Source of the DNA: Candidatus Hadersleviella danica
GTDB lineage: Bacteria > Chloroflexota > Anaerolineae > Promineifilales > Promineifilaceae
Reading direction: 5' to 3'
Length of the DNA stretch: 64,000 bases
Assembly (NCBI GenBank): GCA_016711405.1
Contig: JADJSZ010000021.1
Span: forward strand, 15,723-79,722
Part shown: positions 18,209-27,025 of the stretch, one piece after another
Layout: each line of letters starts with the position of its first letter
Position numbering within the stretch: the stretch's first letter is position 1
Notes under the pieces: model-generated
Told to the model about the DNA's origin: nothing
The model's input: the letters and a program-made list of their open reading frames with translations, nothing else
The model's database searches: none
Position numbers and translations under genes: made by a program

Positions 18209-18655
18209 CTTCTTTTTCGCTCCTTGTGCGATTCGTTTCGTTTCGTTTTTCACTTCTTCAAGCAGTTGGGTAAAGGGTTGGTGAGAGGTGGCCACGACTC
18301 AACCAGCGCAGAGGCATGGAAGGGTTTATAAAGTGTGAGTGTGATGCTTTCCATGCGTCACATAAGTTCAACAGTAACGGACGGCTGTCAATTTGTCAAT
18401 GTTTTGCACAATTAGAAATCTGTTTACGCCTCTCTTTGTAAGCAACAAGTTAGACAAAGTTCGTTTTTAGATACAAAAACTTGGACAATTCGTACAAATT
18501 GTCCAAGTTTAATAAACGGCCGCTGTTAGATAAGCGGCACATTAACGGCTCTTCTTTTGGCGCAAAACAAACGGGCAGGCTTCCTGAAAAAAGTTACTGT
18601 TTATTGGTTACTAGTTATTGATACGCCCCAACCACCAGCCACCAATAACGAATAA
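18209..18655. other. Intergenic region between tadA and FAS1 lipoprotein
   Basis: No gene is seen. It holds the tadA terminator hairpin (18478-18509), a GCCGC/GCGGC hairpin near 18518-18538, possible FAS1 promoter boxes, and a word-palindrome at 18600-18655 (TTGGTTACTAGTTATTG / CCAATAACGAATAAC). Confidence 0.5.
18478..18509 (-). terminator. Rho-independent terminator after tadA
   Basis: A 13-bp perfect stem AACTTGGACAATT / AATTGTCCAAGTT with a 6-base loop is followed on the minus strand by TTTTTGTATCT. Confidence 0.8.
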
Positions 18656-19117
18656 CTATTTTTTCCGCAAGAGGCGGAAGAATTGTTGGAGGAGGTCGGC
18701 CGCTTCCCCCGCCAGCACCCCGCTGGTGATTTCGACGCGGTGGTTAAACCCCTCGGCCGCGAAAATATCGACAATGGAGCCGTGCGCCCCAAAGCGCGTA
18801 TCTTTGGCTCCATAGACCAAACGCGGCAACCGCGCTTGCAACATCGCCCCCGCACACATGGGGCACGGCTCAAGTGTGCAATAAAGCGTCACGCCAATCA
18901 GCCGCCAATTGCCCAAGAATTGCGCCGCCTCTTGCAAGGCGATAATTTCGGCGTGGGCGATGGGGCTTTGGTCGCTCTCTTTACGGTTGTAGCCACGGCC
19001 GATAATCTGCCCCTCCCACACCGCCACCGCCCCCACAGGGACTTCTTCAAGTTCGGCCGCTAACTGCGCCTGCGCCAACGCTTCGCGCATCCACTGTTCA
19101 TCATTTGGTATATTCAT
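18656..19117 (-). CDS. tadA: tRNA-specific adenosine deaminase
   Basis: A 153-residue zinc deaminase that converts A34 of tRNA-Arg(ACG) to inosine. Zinc and catalytic motifs are SPIAHAEIIAL (HAE) and TLEPCPMCAGAM (PCxxC). The family end LPRLVYGAKDTRFGAHGS is also present. The start at 19117 (MNIPNDEQW) fits the family length; an upstream ATG would add 12 residues without similarity. A strong hairpin lies about 150 bases after its stop. Confidence 0.92.
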   Translation of the reverse strand: MNIPNDEQWMREALAQAQLAAELEEVPVGAVAVWEGQIIGRGYNRKESDQSPIAHAEIIALQEAAQFLGNWRLIGVTLYCTLEPCPMCAGAMLQARLPRLVYGAKDTRFGAHGSIVDIFAAEGFNHRVEITSGVLAGEAADLLQQFFRLLRKK

Positions 19118-19551
19118 TGAGTTGAGAATTTGGGAGATGAAGAGAAGGGTCACTTCTCTAAGGGCATTTGTTACAAATGAGGGTTTTTAGACCAAGTTAA
19201 ACGTAAAAACAAGTTTACCCCTTTGTTTCATTGCTCTTTTGCCTTTTTGTAATAAAAATTTATTGCAAAAAGGCAAAAGAGAGAAAGGGCAAAAGGCATT
19301 TAATCATCATAAATAAGAGCATGATTGAGGGCTGATTTTATGCGGGCAGAGGTAGGAACCGCAAATTATCCAACCAAATAGCCTTTTTACGGCCGCTCCC
19401 CAACAGCGGAACTTCCTCACCCCTGAACCGTGATGTTTGCCACCCAGTGGGGGAGAGGAGAGGGGGTAAGATGGTGGGAATTAGGGGCAGGGGAGCAAGA
19501 GAGCAAGCGACTGAGAGACTGAGCGACTGACAGACTGAGAGACTAAAAACT
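19118..19551. other. Divergent region between tadA and ald with long hairpin
   Basis: No gene is seen in 434 bases. It contains a 23-bp near-perfect inverted repeat (19234-19281, listed separately). A run of GACTGA/GAGACT words (19500-19545) lies immediately before the ald start. Confidence 0.5.
19234..19281. repeat. 23-bp AT-rich inverted repeat
   Basis: CTCTTTTGCCTTTTTGTAAT followed by AAA is mirrored by TTT and ATTGCAAAAAGGCAAAAGAG, with one G-T wobble and a 2-base loop. Long stems like this usually terminate transcription, but it sits between divergent genes. Confidence 0.7.
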
Positions 19552-20532
19552 ATGAAATACGGCATACCCAAAGAAGTGCGAGACATGGAAACCCGCGTCG
19601 GGCTGACCCCCGGTGGGGTGCAGAGTTTGGTGCAAGCGGGGCACACGGTTTACGTGGAGCGGGACGCGGGCACGGCCGCTGGCTACCACGACGAAGATTA
19701 CCGCCGTGTCGGTGGCGAAATCGTCTACTCGGCCGCCGAAGCCTACGGCCGCGCCGATGTCGTCTGCAAAATAGCCCGCCCCACGGCCGCCGAACACGCT
19801 CTCTTCCGCGAAGGACAAACCCTCTTCGCCTTCCTCAGTTTGGCCAGTGCCTCGGCCGATTTGCGCGAGGCGTTGGCCGAAAAACAAATCACCGCCATCG
19901 CCTACGAACGCATCCAACAGCCCGATGGAAGCCGCCCCGTTTTGCTGGCCGCCAGCGAAATCGCGGGGCGGCTCGCACCCATCATTGCGGGCAATTTGTT
20001 GATGAGTGACGGCGGCCGAGGGGTTTTGCTGGGCGGCCTGCCGGGTATTCCCCCTGCGGCCGTGGTCGTTTTGGGGGCAGGAGTGCTGGGAAGCACGGCC
20101 GCCCATGCCTTCTTGGGCGTAGGTGCTCAAGTCGTTATTTTGGATAACGACATAGATAAATTGCGCCAATTGGAAAAGGAGCTAAACGGCCATGTCACCA
20201 CCATGTACGCCACCCCCACCAACATCAATCGCGCTGTGCTATTTGCCGATGTGTTGGTCGGCGCGGCGGCCGTAGCGGGCGAACGCGCCCCCCTGTTGGT
20301 GCAAGAATCGCAGGTCAAAGCGATGCGGCGCGGCTCCATCATAATTGACTACGCGATAGATGAAGGGGGTTGCATTGCCACCAGTCGGCCGACCACCCGC
20401 CGCAACCCCACCTTCACCACCCACCAAGTCATTCATTACTGCGTCCCCAACATCACGGCCGCCGTCGGCCGTACCACCAGCAAAGCCATCACCTATGCCG
20501 CTCTGCCTTATTTACTTGGGGTAAAAAGTTAA
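19552..20532 (+). CDS. Alanine dehydrogenase-like protein, short C-terminus
   Basis: 326 residues of the alanine dehydrogenase/PntA family, which catalyse L-alanine + NAD+ to pyruvate + ammonia. Seen: MKYGIPKEVRDMETRVGLTP at the N-terminus with the substrate-site region, the NAD-binding VVVLGAGVLGSTAAH, acidic LDND, and HYCVPNITAAVGRTTSKAIT near the end. Typical Ald is about 370 residues; this one stops roughly 40 residues early, after ALPYLLGVKS. That is either a natural short form or a frame break. It is followed 70 bp downstream by a CoA transferase in the same direction, which suggests an amino-acid or acid-CoA catabolic unit. Confidence 0.82.
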   Translation: MKYGIPKEVRDMETRVGLTPGGVQSLVQAGHTVYVERDAGTAAGYHDEDYRRVGGEIVYSAAEAYGRADVVCKIARPTAAEHALFREGQTLFAFLSLASASADLREALAEKQITAIAYERIQQPDGSRPVLLAASEIAGRLAPIIAGNLLMSDGGRGVLLGGLPGIPPAAVVVLGAGVLGSTAAHAFLGVGAQVVILDNDIDKLRQLEKELNGHVTTMYATPTNINRAVLFADVLVGAAAVAGERAPLLVQESQVKAMRRGSIIIDYAIDEGGCIATSRPTTRRNPTFTTHQVIHYCVPNITAAVGRTTSKAITYAALPYLLGVKS

Positions 20533-20536
20533 AAAC

Positions 20537-20600
20537 ATCCAGCCTTCAGTCAATCAGTTACAAACTGACCGCTGAAAGCTGATAGCTAACCGCTAAAAGC
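20537..20600. repeat. Word repeat (CAGTTACAAACTGACCGCTG)
   Basis: CAGTCAATCAGTTAC and CTGACCGCTGAAAGCTGATA words with partial self-complementarity fill the gap between ald and the CoA transferase gene. Confidence 0.5.
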
Positions 20601-20601
20601 C

Positions 20602-21891
20602 ATGCACCACATCTACCAACAAAAACTAACCGATATAGATACCGCTCTGAGCCGCGTGCAATCCCACAGCCGGCTCTACATTGGCGGCGGGGCGGGCGTA
20701 CCCGTCCAACTCTCCCAAGGGCTGGTGCGCCGCGCCCACGAACTGCGCGATGTTGAAATTACCCACATTTTGACCTTTGCCGAAGCCCCCTATGTGCAAC
20801 CCCAATACCAAGAGTCGTTCCGGGTGAATGCACTTTTTATAGGAAGCAATGTGCGCGGGGCGGTGCAAGACGGCCGTGCCGACTTCACCCCCGTCTTCCT
20901 CTCCGAAATCCCCCGCCTCTTCCGCGAGGGGCATTTGCCCATTGATGTGGCGCTTATCTCGCTCACCCCACCCGACGAACACGGCTTTTGCTCGTTTGGC
21001 GTAGAGGTGGGCACGACCAAACCAGCGGCCGAATCGGCCCGCATTATCATCGCCGAAATCAACCCCAACATGCCCCGCACGCATGGCGATAGCTTCATCC
21101 ACATCAGCAGGCTCACCCACATTGTGGAAGCGGATTACCCCTTGCCCCAAGCCCCCCAAGGCGGCACAGGCGGGGTCAATGGCGAAATCGGCCGACTTAT
21201 TGCCAGCATGATTCCCAATGGTGCCACCTTGCAAATGGGCATCGGCAGTATCCCCGATGCGGTGTTGGCCAATCTCCACAGCCACCGCGACTTGGGCATC
21301 CACACCGAGCTTTTCTCAGATGGGGTCATTGAATTGGTCAATGCGGGGATTGTCAACTGTAGCAAAAAGAGCTTCCACCCCGGCAAAATCGTAGCCGGCT
21401 TCCTCTTCGGAACCCAAAAATTGTACGATTTTGTCAACGACAACCCCATCATCGAAATGCACCCCACCGATTACGTCAACGACCCCTTTAACATCGCCAA
21501 AAACGACAAAATGGTCTCCATCAATTCGGCCATCGAGGTGGATTTAACGGGGCAGGTGTGCGCCGATTCGATAGGCCCCCGCTTTTACAGCGGTGTGGGC
21601 GGGCAAGTAGATTTCATTCGGGGCGCATCGCGTTCCAAAGGGGGGTTGCCCATCATTGCCCTGCCCGCCACGGCCAAAAACGATACCCTGACCCGCATTG
21701 TGCCCACGCTCACCCCCGGCGCGGGCGTGGTGACAACACGCAACGATGTCCATTGTGTCGTCACCGAGTTTGGCGTGGCTCAACTCTATGGCAAGAGTGT
21801 CCGCCAACGGGCAGAGGCGCTTATCAACATCGCCGCCCCCCATTTTCGGGATAGTTTGCGGGCGCAGGCGCAGGAAATGGGGTATTTGTAG
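20602..21891 (+). CDS. Acetyl-CoA hydrolase/CoA-transferase (4-hydroxybutyrate or succinyl type)
   Basis: 429 residues, class I CoA-transferase (Cat1/AbfT family). Landmarks are YIGGGAGVPVQLSQGL, the GTTKPAAESA segment, LQMGIGSIPDAVL, HTELFSDGVIEL (the Glu of HTELFS matches the catalytic glutamate that forms the acyl-CoA intermediate), GGQVDFIRGASRSKGG and VTEFGVAQLYGKSVRQRAEAL. It moves CoA between acetate and another short-chain acid in the cytosol. The exact substrate cannot be read from sequence. A very strong terminator follows. Confidence 0.9.
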   Translation: MHHIYQQKLTDIDTALSRVQSHSRLYIGGGAGVPVQLSQGLVRRAHELRDVEITHILTFAEAPYVQPQYQESFRVNALFIGSNVRGAVQDGRADFTPVFLSEIPRLFREGHLPIDVALISLTPPDEHGFCSFGVEVGTTKPAAESARIIIAEINPNMPRTHGDSFIHISRLTHIVEADYPLPQAPQGGTGGVNGEIGRLIASMIPNGATLQMGIGSIPDAVLANLHSHRDLGIHTELFSDGVIELVNAGIVNCSKKSFHPGKIVAGFLFGTQKLYDFVNDNPIIEMHPTDYVNDPFNIAKNDKMVSINSAIEVDLTGQVCADSIGPRFYSGVGGQVDFIRGASRSKGGLPIIALPATAKNDTLTRIVPTLTPGAGVVTTRNDVHCVVTEFGVAQLYGKSVRQRAEALINIAAPHFRDSLRAQAQEMGYL

Positions 21892-21920
21892 GAGTGTTTG
21901 GGAAGAGAAGAGATTGAAAG

Positions 21921-21955
21921 AGAGGTGTGCGGCCGTTGAACGGCCGCACACCTCT
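21921..21955. terminator. Rho-independent terminator containing CGGCCG
   Basis: AGAGGTGTGCGGCCG pairs with CGGCCGCACACCTCT around TTGAA and is followed by TTTTTT. It serves the CoA transferase (+) and, less clearly, the convergent glycosyltransferase. Confidence 0.85.
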
Positions 21956-21959
21956 TTTT

Positions 21960-23237
21960 TTATGCGGCGTACTGCTCAATAAAAGCCACGGCTCGGCCGA
22001 CCCCATCTTCGGCGCTGATTTTTTGGCCGATGGCGGTGGCGCGTTGTTGCAGAGCCGCATCCCCCAGCACCTGCTCAATGGCGGCCGAGAGTTTGGCGGC
22101 CGTCAGCTTTTTCTGCGGGATGGGTTCACTGCCCACTCCCAACGCCGCCACCCTACTGCCCCAAAACGGTTGGTCGGCCATGAAGGGGCAGATGATGGTC
22201 GGCTTGCCCGCCCGCAAACCAGCGGCCGTGGTGCCCGCCCCGCCGTGGTGAACCACGGCCGAGACCCGCTCAAACAGCCAATCGTGCGGAGCCGCCTCCA
22301 GCTTAAACACCGTCTCGGGCAATTTGTCTACGGCCATGCCCCCCCAGCCCGTAGCCAGCAAACCCCGTTGCCCCGTTTGGCGCAATGCCTCAAGCGCAAT
22401 TTGCGCCTTTTTGGCCGAATCTTTGCCCGCCATACTGCCAAAACCGATGTAGACAGGGGGTGGGCCAGCGGCCAAAAACGCCTCTAGTTCGGCCGACGGC
22501 CGCCAATCCGCCTCCCGCTCTAAAAACCAATAGCCGGGGACGAGGGTCGTCGCGGGCCAATCGGCGGGGCGGGGCAGGATGTGTTCGCTGTAGGGGTAGA
22601 GCGTGGGGGTAGGTTGCCCGTTGGCCAGCACCATCTCATTAAATTTTTTGGGGGCGGGGGCTAAACCCAAATCCCGCACCCGCCACTCGTTGATGACATC
22701 GCGGTACTGCGACCACGCCAATTTGATGCTGAGGTTGTATGTCCAGCGGTTGTACCCCGCGCCGAGGGGGAGTTTGGGGAAGATGAGCGCGGGAAATTCG
22801 GCCGTGGGGGTCAGCAGGGGAAGCGGCAAACTCATCACATAGGGTACGCCATATTTTTCGGCCAAGTGGGGGCTAACCATCGCTTTGGGATGGCCGATGA
22901 CCAGTTCTGGCCCAAATTGGGCGGCGGCTTGCCCCGCCTCGGCCGCCATACGTGCCTGCATCGGCTTCACTTGTTTGTACAGGTCGGCATATGCTTTGAG
23001 GCGCGCCACGGTGCCGCCCGATTGCTCGAGTGCTTCACGGCCGCTGTCCGTGTCTATCAGCTTGAGAATGTCGCTGTTCATGTAGCCATAGCGCAAGCCA
23101 TGTGTTGTGACAAATGATTCAAAGTTGGCGGTGGTACAAACCATCACCTCATGCCCAGCCGCCATCAGCCCCTTGCCCAAAGCCACATACGGCTGAATAT
23201 CGCCGCGTGTTCCGACAGTTGCGATAAAGATTTTCAT
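21960..23237 (-). CDS. GT1-family glycosyltransferase (UGT/MGT type)
   Basis: 425 residues. Two Rossmann halves are typical of GT-B sterol/macrolide glucosyltransferases: N-terminal MKIFIATVGTRGDIQPYVAL and GHEVMVCT, and C-terminal PPVYIGFGSMAGKD with the nucleotide-sugar site VSAVVHHGGAGTTAAGLRAGKP followed by CPFMADQPFWG. It transfers a sugar from a nucleotide donor to a lipid or small hydrophobic acceptor. It lies 80 bp downstream of the TetR gene in the same direction, so the regulator's operators probably control both. The expression context suggests detoxification or glycolipid synthesis. Confidence 0.92.
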   Translation of the reverse strand: MKIFIATVGTRGDIQPYVALGKGLMAAGHEVMVCTTANFESFVTTHGLRYGYMNSDILKLIDTDSGREALEQSGGTVARLKAYADLYKQVKPMQARMAAEAGQAAAQFGPELVIGHPKAMVSPHLAEKYGVPYVMSLPLPLLTPTAEFPALIFPKLPLGAGYNRWTYNLSIKLAWSQYRDVINEWRVRDLGLAPAPKKFNEMVLANGQPTPTLYPYSEHILPRPADWPATTLVPGYWFLEREADWRPSAELEAFLAAGPPPVYIGFGSMAGKDSAKKAQIALEALRQTGQRGLLATGWGGMAVDKLPETVFKLEAAPHDWLFERVSAVVHHGGAGTTAAGLRAGKPTIICPFMADQPFWGSRVAALGVGSEPIPQKKLTAAKLSAAIEQVLGDAALQQRATAIGQKISAEDGVGRAVAFIEQYAA

Positions 23238-23317
23238 GGGATTTGTTTTGTTTAGATGAAAACCTGCGAGGTGAGGTCAAGAGAGCCTTCGCAGTTTGAC
23301 TTGTCACTTCTCACGCC

Positions 23318-23968
23318 CTAACGCCCATCCCCCCGCTGGAGAATGTGCAAAATTTGCTCGAAAAATGGTTCGACTTCGGCCGTGGCGAACAAGTATTGGG
23401 GGTCGCTCAACAGGTGGGCTGGGTCGCCCCCCTGCCGCTTGAGCAGGTAATCCCCCAAGTTGGTGAAGATGACGCTGAAGATGAACGCGGCCGCTTCATG
23501 GTCTATGTCGGCCGCAATCACCCCCTGTACCACCCCTTGGTGAACGAGTGCTTGGAAGTAGTGCAACGTGCCCTTAGTCATGGCCGTGCGCGTTTCAGTG
23601 GGCAGGGGGGCATCCCCATAGAGGGCGCGGTAGCCGATTTGGGCCAGTTGGGGGTTGGCAAACTCAAAGTTTAGCCCCGCCCGCAACAGCCAACGGATGA
23701 GGGCGAAGATGTCAGCGGCCGTGTCGGGGGGTGGCTCGCCCTGTAGCAAGCGCATTTTCTCGGCCGCCATCAGGTCTATCAGGTAGAGGTACAACTCTTG
23801 CTTGTCCTCGAAGTATTGGTAGAAGCTCCCCTTGGCAATGCCCGCTTGGGCGACAATGCGCGAAATGGAAGCGTTCTTGTAATCGTGTTGGGCGAACTCG
23901 GCAATGGCGAGGTCAAGAATCGCTTGCCGTTTTTCGTCGGGTAGGTTGAAAAATGTTGGCTTGGGCAT
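23318..23968 (-). CDS. TetR-family transcriptional regulator
   Basis: 216 residues. The N-terminal HTH is KRQAILDLAIAEFAQHDYKN, then ASISRIVAQAGIAKGSFYQY, followed by a variable ligand-binding domain. The start at 23968 (MPKPTFF) is preferred over 23998, because a start at 23998 would place coding sequence inside the palindromic operator at 23982-23999. It probably represses itself and the downstream glycosyltransferase, with an unknown hydrophobic inducer. Confidence 0.9.
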   Translation of the reverse strand: MPKPTFFNLPDEKRQAILDLAIAEFAQHDYKNASISRIVAQAGIAKGSFYQYFEDKQELYLYLIDLMAAEKMRLLQGEPPPDTAADIFALIRWLLRAGLNFEFANPQLAQIGYRALYGDAPLPTETRTAMTKGTLHYFQALVHQGVVQGVIAADIDHEAAAFIFSVIFTNLGDYLLKRQGGDPAHLLSDPQYLFATAEVEPFFEQILHILQRGDGR

Positions 23969-23981
23969 AGGGATAAACAAA

Positions 23982-24015
23982 TGTGACCAATCGGTCACAT
24001 GACTAATTGGTCACA
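23982..24015. promoter_or_regulatory. Twin TetR operators
   Basis: TGTGACCAATCGGTCACA is a perfect 7-bp inverted repeat with a 4-base centre. It is followed directly by TGACTAATTGGTCACA, a second, one-sided copy. Position just upstream of tetR suggests autoregulation. Confidence 0.7.
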
Positions 24016-24233
24016 TTATAAATAATCCCCATTGCCACCGGTGATATACCCACTTTGGAAATCATTTGGCAACTTAACGCAAGTCTCAAGGCCCATCTCA
24101 AATCGCTTCTTGACCAAACACCCCCTTTGAACTCTTCTTAGACTCCGCGTAAATCTCCTACAACATGCATGGGCGCACCAAATAAGTCGATGGCGCGCAA
24201 ACCAATCTTTGAACGGTTACATCGCCACCTCCC

Positions 24234-25292
24234 ATGCACGAAATTATCGGCAACATCCACCTCCACACCACTTATTCCGATGGCACAGGCACGCACGAAG
24301 AAGTGGCGGCCGCGGCCGTGGCCGCTGGCCTCGATTTCCTCGTCGTTACCGACCACAATGTGCTGGTGGAAGAGGTGGATGGCTACTACAAAACCCCCCA
24401 AGGGCAGGTGCTGTTGCTAACAGGGGAAGAAGTACACGACGTGCGCCGCGAGCCACAGTGCAACCATTGCTTGGTCATTGGCGCACAGGGCGAGATGGCC
24501 ACCCACGCTCCCAACCCCCAACAACTCATCAACGAAGTCCAGCGAGCGGGTGGCTACACCTTCCTCGCCCACCCCCACGACCCCCCCGCCACGGCCGTTC
24601 ACGAACAAGATTACGCATGGTATGACTGGGACATCGAAGGATTCACAGGCTTAGAATTGTGGAACTACATGTCCAACTTCAAAAAGCCACTCACCAGCAA
24701 ACTCAATGCCCTCCGCGCCGCCCTACACCCCGAGCGATACATCGACCAGCCCCCACCCGCCACGCTGGCCAAGTGGGATGAACTTCTCACGCGGGGCAAG
24801 CGCGTCGCCGTCGTCGGCGGCAGTGACGGCCACGCCATTACCTACCAGATGGGGCCAATGCGCCGCACCCTCTTCCCCTACGAATACATGTTTCGCTGTG
24901 TCAACACCCACCTGTTGCTCGATGAGCCGTTAACGGGGGAGTTGGCCAAAGACAAGCCGACGCTGTTCAAGGCGATAGGCAACGGCCGTGGCTGGGTCGG
25001 CTACGATTTGCCCCACCCCACCCGTGGCTTCCGCTTCAGCGGCCAAAGCAAAACCAAAGGGGTGATGGGCGATGATGTGGTGATGGATGCGGGGGCAACC
25101 TTGCAAATACTGACCCCCGCCAAGTGCTACATTCGGCTCATCCATAATGGCCAAATCATCGCCTCGGCCGACAACGACATTCGCCTGACCCACATCCCCA
25201 TCGAGACAGGCGCGTACCGCGTGGAATGCTACATCCCCTTTGAAGGACAACTGCGCGGCTGGATTTTCACAAATCCCATTTATTTGGTCTAG
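24234..25292 (+). CDS. PHP-domain metal-dependent phosphoesterase
   Basis: 352 residues. PHP metal motifs are IHLHTTYSDGTGTHEEV (HxHxxxSDG), FLVVTDHN, LTGEEVH, FLAHPHDPP and VVGGSDGHA. The last ~100 residues form a separate beta-rich domain. PHP proteins hydrolyse phosphoesters with a tri-metal centre; this stand-alone type often acts on nucleotides or sugar phosphates. The substrate is unknown. No clear RBS is seen before the ATG. Confidence 0.88.
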   Translation: MHEIIGNIHLHTTYSDGTGTHEEVAAAAVAAGLDFLVVTDHNVLVEEVDGYYKTPQGQVLLLTGEEVHDVRREPQCNHCLVIGAQGEMATHAPNPQQLINEVQRAGGYTFLAHPHDPPATAVHEQDYAWYDWDIEGFTGLELWNYMSNFKKPLTSKLNALRAALHPERYIDQPPPATLAKWDELLTRGKRVAVVGGSDGHAITYQMGPMRRTLFPYEYMFRCVNTHLLLDEPLTGELAKDKPTLFKAIGNGRGWVGYDLPHPTRGFRFSGQSKTKGVMGDDVVMDAGATLQILTPAKCYIRLIHNGQIIASADNDIRLTHIPIETGAYRVECYIPFEGQLRGWIFTNPIYLV

Positions 25293-25314
25293 GGGCGGCT
25301 CCCTGCTCCATTGT

Positions 25315-25411
25315 GGGCATGGTTCATGCCATTTTTACACTTTCGGACGGGGGACTCGTGACAAGGAACGGGAAACCACAAACGTCCCCAGTCCCTTGTC
25401 TCCTGTCGAAA
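25315..25411. repeat. GGGCATGGTT palindromic element, copy A
   Basis: It begins GGGCATGGTTCATGCCATTT, then GACGGGGGACTCGTGACAAG and the inverse GTCCCCAGTCCCTTGTC. The right AACCATGCCC end is missing, cut where the ffh gene ends. Confidence 0.75.
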
Positions 25412-25417
25412 CAAGCC

Positions 25418-26749
25418 TCACCCTCCCCCCAACATGCTCGCCAATCGGCGCATCCCCCCCTTCTTGCGAATCTGAGCCATCATCGTCTGCATCTCGCGAA
25501 AATCGCGCAAGAGCTTGTTCACATCCTGCACTTGCGTACCCGACCCATTGGCAATCCGCTTTTTGCGGTTGGCCTTAATCAGTTTGGGTTGTTGGCGCTC
25601 TTGCGTGGTCATGGATTGGATAATCGCTTCGATGCGGCGCATGTCCTTCTCCGCCTCCGCCATGTCCACCCCTTTGGTGTGCTGGCTCATGCCGGGAATC
25701 ATTTCCATGATTTTGCCCAATGGCCCCAGTTTTTTCATCTGTTGCATTTGGTTCAGAAAATCATCGAGCGTGAAATCCCCTTCTAACATGCGCTGACCCG
25801 CTTTGGCCGCTTCTTGAGCGTCCATCTTGTCTTGCGCCTGCTCAATCAGGGTCAGCATATCCCCCATGCCCAAAATGCGCCCCGCCAACCGGTCGGGGTG
25901 GAACTCCTCCAAATCGCTGATTTTTTCGCCCACGCCCATGAATTTAATGGGCACGCCCGTTACTTCGCGCATGGAGATGGCCGCGCCGCCTCGCGCATCG
26001 CCGTCCACCTTGGTCATAATCAGCCCCGTCAGGGTGACGGCGTTGTTAAAGTCGGTGGCAACACGGACGGCCTCTTGCCCTGTCATGGCATCGGCTACCA
26101 GCAGGGTTTCGATGGGTTTGAGGTTTTCTTTGATGCCCCGAATTTCGGCCATCATGGATTCGTCTATGGTTAGACGGCCGGCCGTGTCGAGGATAACGGC
26201 CGTGTACCCCTCCTTTTTGGCCAAAGCCAACCCATTCTGGCAAACCCGAAGCGGATTGCCTTTCGGCCCCTCATGGTAAACGGGGATGCCCACCTGCTTG
26301 CCCAACGTGTCAAGTTGGTCGAGCGCGGCCGGGCGGTAAATATCCGCCCCCACGAGCAGGGGACGGCCGCCTTTGCGCCGCAGATGCAAGGCCAGCTTGG
26401 CCGCCATCGTCGTTTTACCAGCCCCCTGCAACCCCACCAACATAATAATGGCGGGCGATTGCATCCCCAAATTGAGCCGCCCCGGAGCACCTAACACAGC
26501 AATCAGCTCCTCATGGACAATGCTGACCACCTGTTGCACAGGGCTGAGGCTTTTCATAACCTCTTGCCCCACGGCACGCTCTTTAACCCGGCGCACAAAC
26601 TCTTTGACAATCTTAAAATTGACATCTGCCTCGAGCAAGGCCAAACGAACTTCGCGCATGGCTTCATCCACGTCGCTTTCGCTCAGTTTGCCCCGGCGGC
26701 GCAGTTTATCGAATGTATTTTGGAGACGGTCGGAAAGTGACTCAAACAT
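25418..26749 (-). CDS. ffh: Signal recognition particle protein Ffh (SRP54)
   Basis: 443 residues, the usual length. An N domain (ALLEADVNFKIVKEFV) is followed by the G domain: P-loop GLQGAGKTT (106-114), ADIYRPAALDQL, DTAGR, TKVDGDARGG and GEKISDLEEFHPDR. The Met-rich M domain (FLNQMQQMKKLGPLGKIMEM, GSGTQVQDVNKLL) binds 4.5S RNA and signal peptides. It targets nascent membrane proteins to the Sec translocon via FtsY. It is not adjacent to rpsP here, although the two are neighbours in many bacteria. Confidence 0.97.
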   Translation of the reverse strand: MFESLSDRLQNTFDKLRRRGKLSESDVDEAMREVRLALLEADVNFKIVKEFVRRVKERAVGQEVMKSLSPVQQVVSIVHEELIAVLGAPGRLNLGMQSPAIIMLVGLQGAGKTTMAAKLALHLRRKGGRPLLVGADIYRPAALDQLDTLGKQVGIPVYHEGPKGNPLRVCQNGLALAKKEGYTAVILDTAGRLTIDESMMAEIRGIKENLKPIETLLVADAMTGQEAVRVATDFNNAVTLTGLIMTKVDGDARGGAAISMREVTGVPIKFMGVGEKISDLEEFHPDRLAGRILGMGDMLTLIEQAQDKMDAQEAAKAGQRMLEGDFTLDDFLNQMQQMKKLGPLGKIMEMIPGMSQHTKGVDMAEAEKDMRRIEAIIQSMTTQERQQPKLIKANRKKRIANGSGTQVQDVNKLLRDFREMQTMMAQIRKKGGMRRLASMLGGG

Positions 26750-26855
26750 GTTGGTTAAAAGGGGAAGTTAAGAGATTGGGAAGTTGGGAGATTGGCGGCG
26801 CATTGTAGCGTAGGGATGAGGGTGGGGCAACAAGGTTAAACGAATAACCAATAAC

Positions 26856-26990
26856 GGCATGATTCAAGTTATCTTTACAATTTCAGACTTGGGACTGGGG
26901 ACAAGGGACTAGAGGTCACAAGCGTCCCCAGTCTCTTGTCCCCAGTCAAAACTTGTCAAGATGCTTTCTCGAGAGCCGTAAACCATGTCC
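26856..26990. repeat. GGGCATGGTT palindromic element, copy B
   Basis: The left end GGCATGATTCAAGTTATC, the core GACTTGGGACTGGGGACAAG and its inverse GTCCCCAGTC, and the right end AACCATGTCC together form a 135-bp near-complete copy upstream of ffh. Confidence 0.8.
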
Positions 26991-27025
26991 TAATAACGAC
27001 GAATAACCAGTAACCCTTCCCTCAC

